A stretch of DNA of 6,796 nt from Propionibacteriaceae bacterium (lineage in GTDB: Bacteria > Actinomycetota > Actinomycetes > Propionibacteriales > Propionibacteriaceae). The notes under the pieces are model-generated. The model was not told where the DNA came from. It ran no database searches and saw only the letters and a program-made list of their open reading frames with translations. Both the position numbers and the translations under genes were made by a program. The DNA lies in assembly GCA_027346035.1 (NCBI GenBank), contig DAIESZ010000248.1, positions 1 to 6,796 of the forward strand. Direction: 5' to 3'. Every line of letters starts with the position of its first letter. Position 1 is the first letter of the stretch. Below are positions 5,425-6,796 of this stretch, piece by piece.

Positions 5425-6302
5425 GCGGAGGCCAGCAGGGAGTCCGCGGGAATGAGCGGCCTCGGGTGCGGATCGAGACCAACGGTGGCGACCGCGGCGC
5501 GCACGGCGTCCCGGAGAACCGCGGCGGACGCCGGACGGTCCTGGGGTTCCTTCGCGAGGCACGACAGGACGATCACGGCGAGTTCCTGCGGCACGCGGTC
5601 GGGCAGGTCGGGCGGCGGTGCCATGAGATGGGCCAGCGCCGTGGCGATGGGGGTGTCGCGGGCGAAGGGCTTGCGCCCGGTGAGCATCTCGTGCGCCACG
5701 ACGCCTAGCGCGTAGATGTCGCTGAGCGCGGTGGCGCGTTTGCCCTCGGCCTGCTCGGGGCTGAGGTAGTGCGGCGTCCCGAGGATCTCTCCCATCCGGG
5801 TCTCGACCACGGCGTCGGTGGCGTGGGCGATGCCGAAGTCGCCGAGCTTGGCCACGCCCTCGGGCGTGAGGAGGATGTTGCTCGGCTTGACGTCACGGTG
5901 CACGATGCCGTGGTCGTGGGCCACGGCCAGCCCGGCCGCCACCTGCGCCATCACCGACCACACCAGGGACGGGCGCTGCGGTCCGGTCGCGGCGACGAGC
6001 CTGGCGACAGTGGTGCCGGGAACGAGTTCCATCACCATGAAGGCCAGCCCGTCGTGCTCGCCGGAGTCGACGACCCCGACGATGTTGGGATGACCGAGCT
6101 CACCCGCCATCCGCGCCTCCTCGCGGAAGCGCACGGCGAAGATCTGCTCCTCGGCGGTGTGTGGATGCATGATCTTGATGGCCACGCCGTCGCCGGTGCC
6201 GAGGTCGGTGCCCGACCACACTTCACCCATACCGCCCGAGGCGATTCGGGAGGCGACGCGATAGCGCCCGGCCAGCATGTAGCCGTCACGCAGACGGTCC
6301 AT
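5421..6302 (-). CDS. Soluble Ser/Thr protein kinase (Hanks type)
   Basis: A 293-residue bacterial Ser/Thr kinase that is almost entirely catalytic domain. In order: glycine loop IASGGMGEVW (20-29), catalytic lysine K43 in VAIKIM, helix-C glutamate E62 (FREEARMAGELGHPNIV), catalytic loop HRDVKPSNILL (H135-R136-D137, K139, N142), DFG at 155-157, GTPHYLSPEQ (175-184) at the P+1/APE region, and SDIYALGVVAHEMLTGRKPF. All key residues are present, so it should be active. The PknB-type layout usually adds a juxtamembrane linker, a membrane helix and sensor domains. Here the protein ends about 30 residues after the kinase fold with no hydrophobic segment, so it is probably cytoplasmic. ATG at 6302 is preferred: AGGGGA lies about 4 bases upstream on the minus strand and the domain begins soon after. 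An in-frame start at 6380 would add 26 poorly conserved residues. Its substrates are unknown. The gene diverges from the alpha-glucosidase gene. Confidence 0.94.
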   Translation of the reverse strand: MDRLRDGYMLAGRYRVASRIASGGMGEVWSGTDLGTGDGVAIKIMHPHTAEEQIFAVRFREEARMAGELGHPNIVGVVDSGEHDGLAFMVMELVPGTTVARLVAATGPQRPSLVWSVMAQVAAGLAVAHDHGIVHRDVKPSNILLTPEGVAKLGDFGIAHATDAVVETRMGEILGTPHYLSPEQAEGKRATALSDIYALGVVAHEMLTGRKPFARDTPIATALAHLMAPPPDLPDRVPQELAVIVLSCLAKEPQDRPASAAVLRDAVRAAVATVGLDPHPRPLIPADSLLASA

Positions 6303-6423
6303 ACGGTCCCCTAACTGTTTCCTGGAGCCTACGCCGACCCGTCGCGGAGGCACGAGGAGATCGGCGCCCCTCCCCCCCAAGGGGTGACCGCGCGGCCGGT
6401 TCGCCGGACACCGGGGGAATCGG

Positions 6424-6429
6424 AATAAT
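6424..6429 (+). promoter_or_regulatory. Possible -10 element for a leaderless alpha-glucosidase transcript
   Basis: AATAAT matches TATAAT at five of six bases and stands out in otherwise GC-rich sequence. A transcript starting seven bases beyond it would begin exactly at the GTG at 6436. No Shine-Dalgarno lies at a usable distance from that GTG, which favours a leaderless mRNA. No convincing -35 is seen. Confidence 0.4.
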
Positions 6430-6435
6430 GTCCCG

Positions 6436-6796
6436 GTGATCCATCCCCGACTCGCCAGGCCACAGTGGTGGCGCGACGCCGTCGTCTACCAGATCTACCC
6501 CCGGAGTTTCGCCGACGCCCACGGCGACGGGCTGGGGGATATCCCCGGCGTGACCAGCCGGGTCGGGTACCTCCGGGAGCTCGGCGTCGACGCCGTCTGG
6601 CTGTCGCCGTTCTATCCGTCGCAGCTCGCCGACGGGGGCTACGACGTCGACGACTACCGCGACGTCGACCCACGGCTCGGATCGCTCGCCGAGTTCGATC
6701 AGATGGTCACCACCCTGCACTCCGCGGGCATCGGGGTGATCGTCGACCTCGTGCCGAACCACACGTCGAACCGACACGCCTGGTTCCTGGAGGCGC
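6436..6796 (+). CDS. GH13 alpha-glucosidase, N-terminal part (runs off the window)
   Basis: The first 120 codons of a glycoside hydrolase family 13 enzyme, most like cytoplasmic alpha-glucosidases or oligo-1,6-glucosidases that release glucose from short alpha-glucans. After a short lead it shows WWRDAVVYQIYPRSFADA (11-28) with GDGLGDIPG, the usual first barrel strand of the family. Then come LRELGVDAVWLSPFYPS, GGYDVDDYRDVDPRLGSL, and conserved region I DLVPNHTS with D104, N108 and H109. The catalytic nucleophile and acid/base lie beyond the window. The start GTG at 6436 places the protein start ten residues before the conserved WWRDAVVYQIYP, as expected. An ATG at 6428 is in another frame. 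Trehalose synthase and related GH13 enzymes share this N-terminus, but the ADGGYDVDDYRDVDP pattern favours alpha-glucosidase. Confidence 0.92.
   Translation, partial: MIHPRLARPQWWRDAVVYQIYPRSFADAHGDGLGDIPGVTSRVGYLRELGVDAVWLSPFYPSQLADGGYDVDDYRDVDPRLGSLAEFDQMVTTLHSAGIGVIVDLVPNHTSNRHAWFLEA

Noticed and set aside
5226..5708. A 160-codon plus-strand frame across the mini-protein and kinase C-terminus
   Set aside because: It runs through two genes supported by motifs and ribosome-binding sites on the other strand, and it shows no domain.
6303..6380. Longer kinase start adding 26 residues
   Set aside because: The added Arg/Gly-rich stretch has no conserved feature, and the ATG at 6302 has an AGGGGA ribosome-binding site.
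6428..6430. ATG just before the alpha-glucosidase GTG
   Set aside because: It is out of frame with the GH13 sequence; the in-frame GTG at 6436 gives the expected N-terminus.

Overview
The window is GC-rich DNA with strong G/C preference at third codon positions, GTG starts beside ATG, and probable leaderless or near-leaderless genes. This suggests a high-GC Gram-positive actinobacterium. No rRNA, tRNA or other lineage marker is present, so I do not go below the class. I see no insertion sequence, integrase, CRISPR array, tRNA or phage gene. The content looks like ordinary chromosome.

Layout: positions 1-5052 hold five plus-strand genes. They are the 3' part of a zinc-dependent alcohol dehydrogenase (cut by the left edge), an SRPBCC-plus-NAD-epimerase fusion of the TIGR01777/YfcH type, an aldo/keto reductase, a YqjM-like Old Yellow Enzyme, and a small MmcQ/YjbR-family protein. 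The first four are all nicotinamide- or flavin-type oxidoreductases or related folds. The gaps between them (85, 91 and 78 bases) each carry short inverted repeats, so they may be separate transcription units. Only the Old Yellow Enzyme and YjbR genes, 7 bases apart, look like one translationally coupled unit.

After a strong GC hairpin at 5108-5141 the direction changes. Two minus-strand genes follow: a 61-residue Cys/His-rich putative zinc-binding protein of unknown function (5157-5342) and, upstream of it, a soluble Ser/Thr protein kinase of 293 residues (5421-6302). The small gene has its own well-formed promoter between it and the kinase. That promoter is overlaid by a perfect 7+7 inverted repeat, TATACCC-GAGG-GGGTATA, which resembles operators of the CsoR/RcnR/CstR metal- or persulfide-sensing repressors. 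This is the most interesting signal in the window.

At the right edge, diverging from the kinase, a GH13 alpha-glucosidase gene begins at a GTG (6436) and runs off the window. No csoR-type regulator is visible here. I found several small regulatory details but no clear multi-gene undescribed system.
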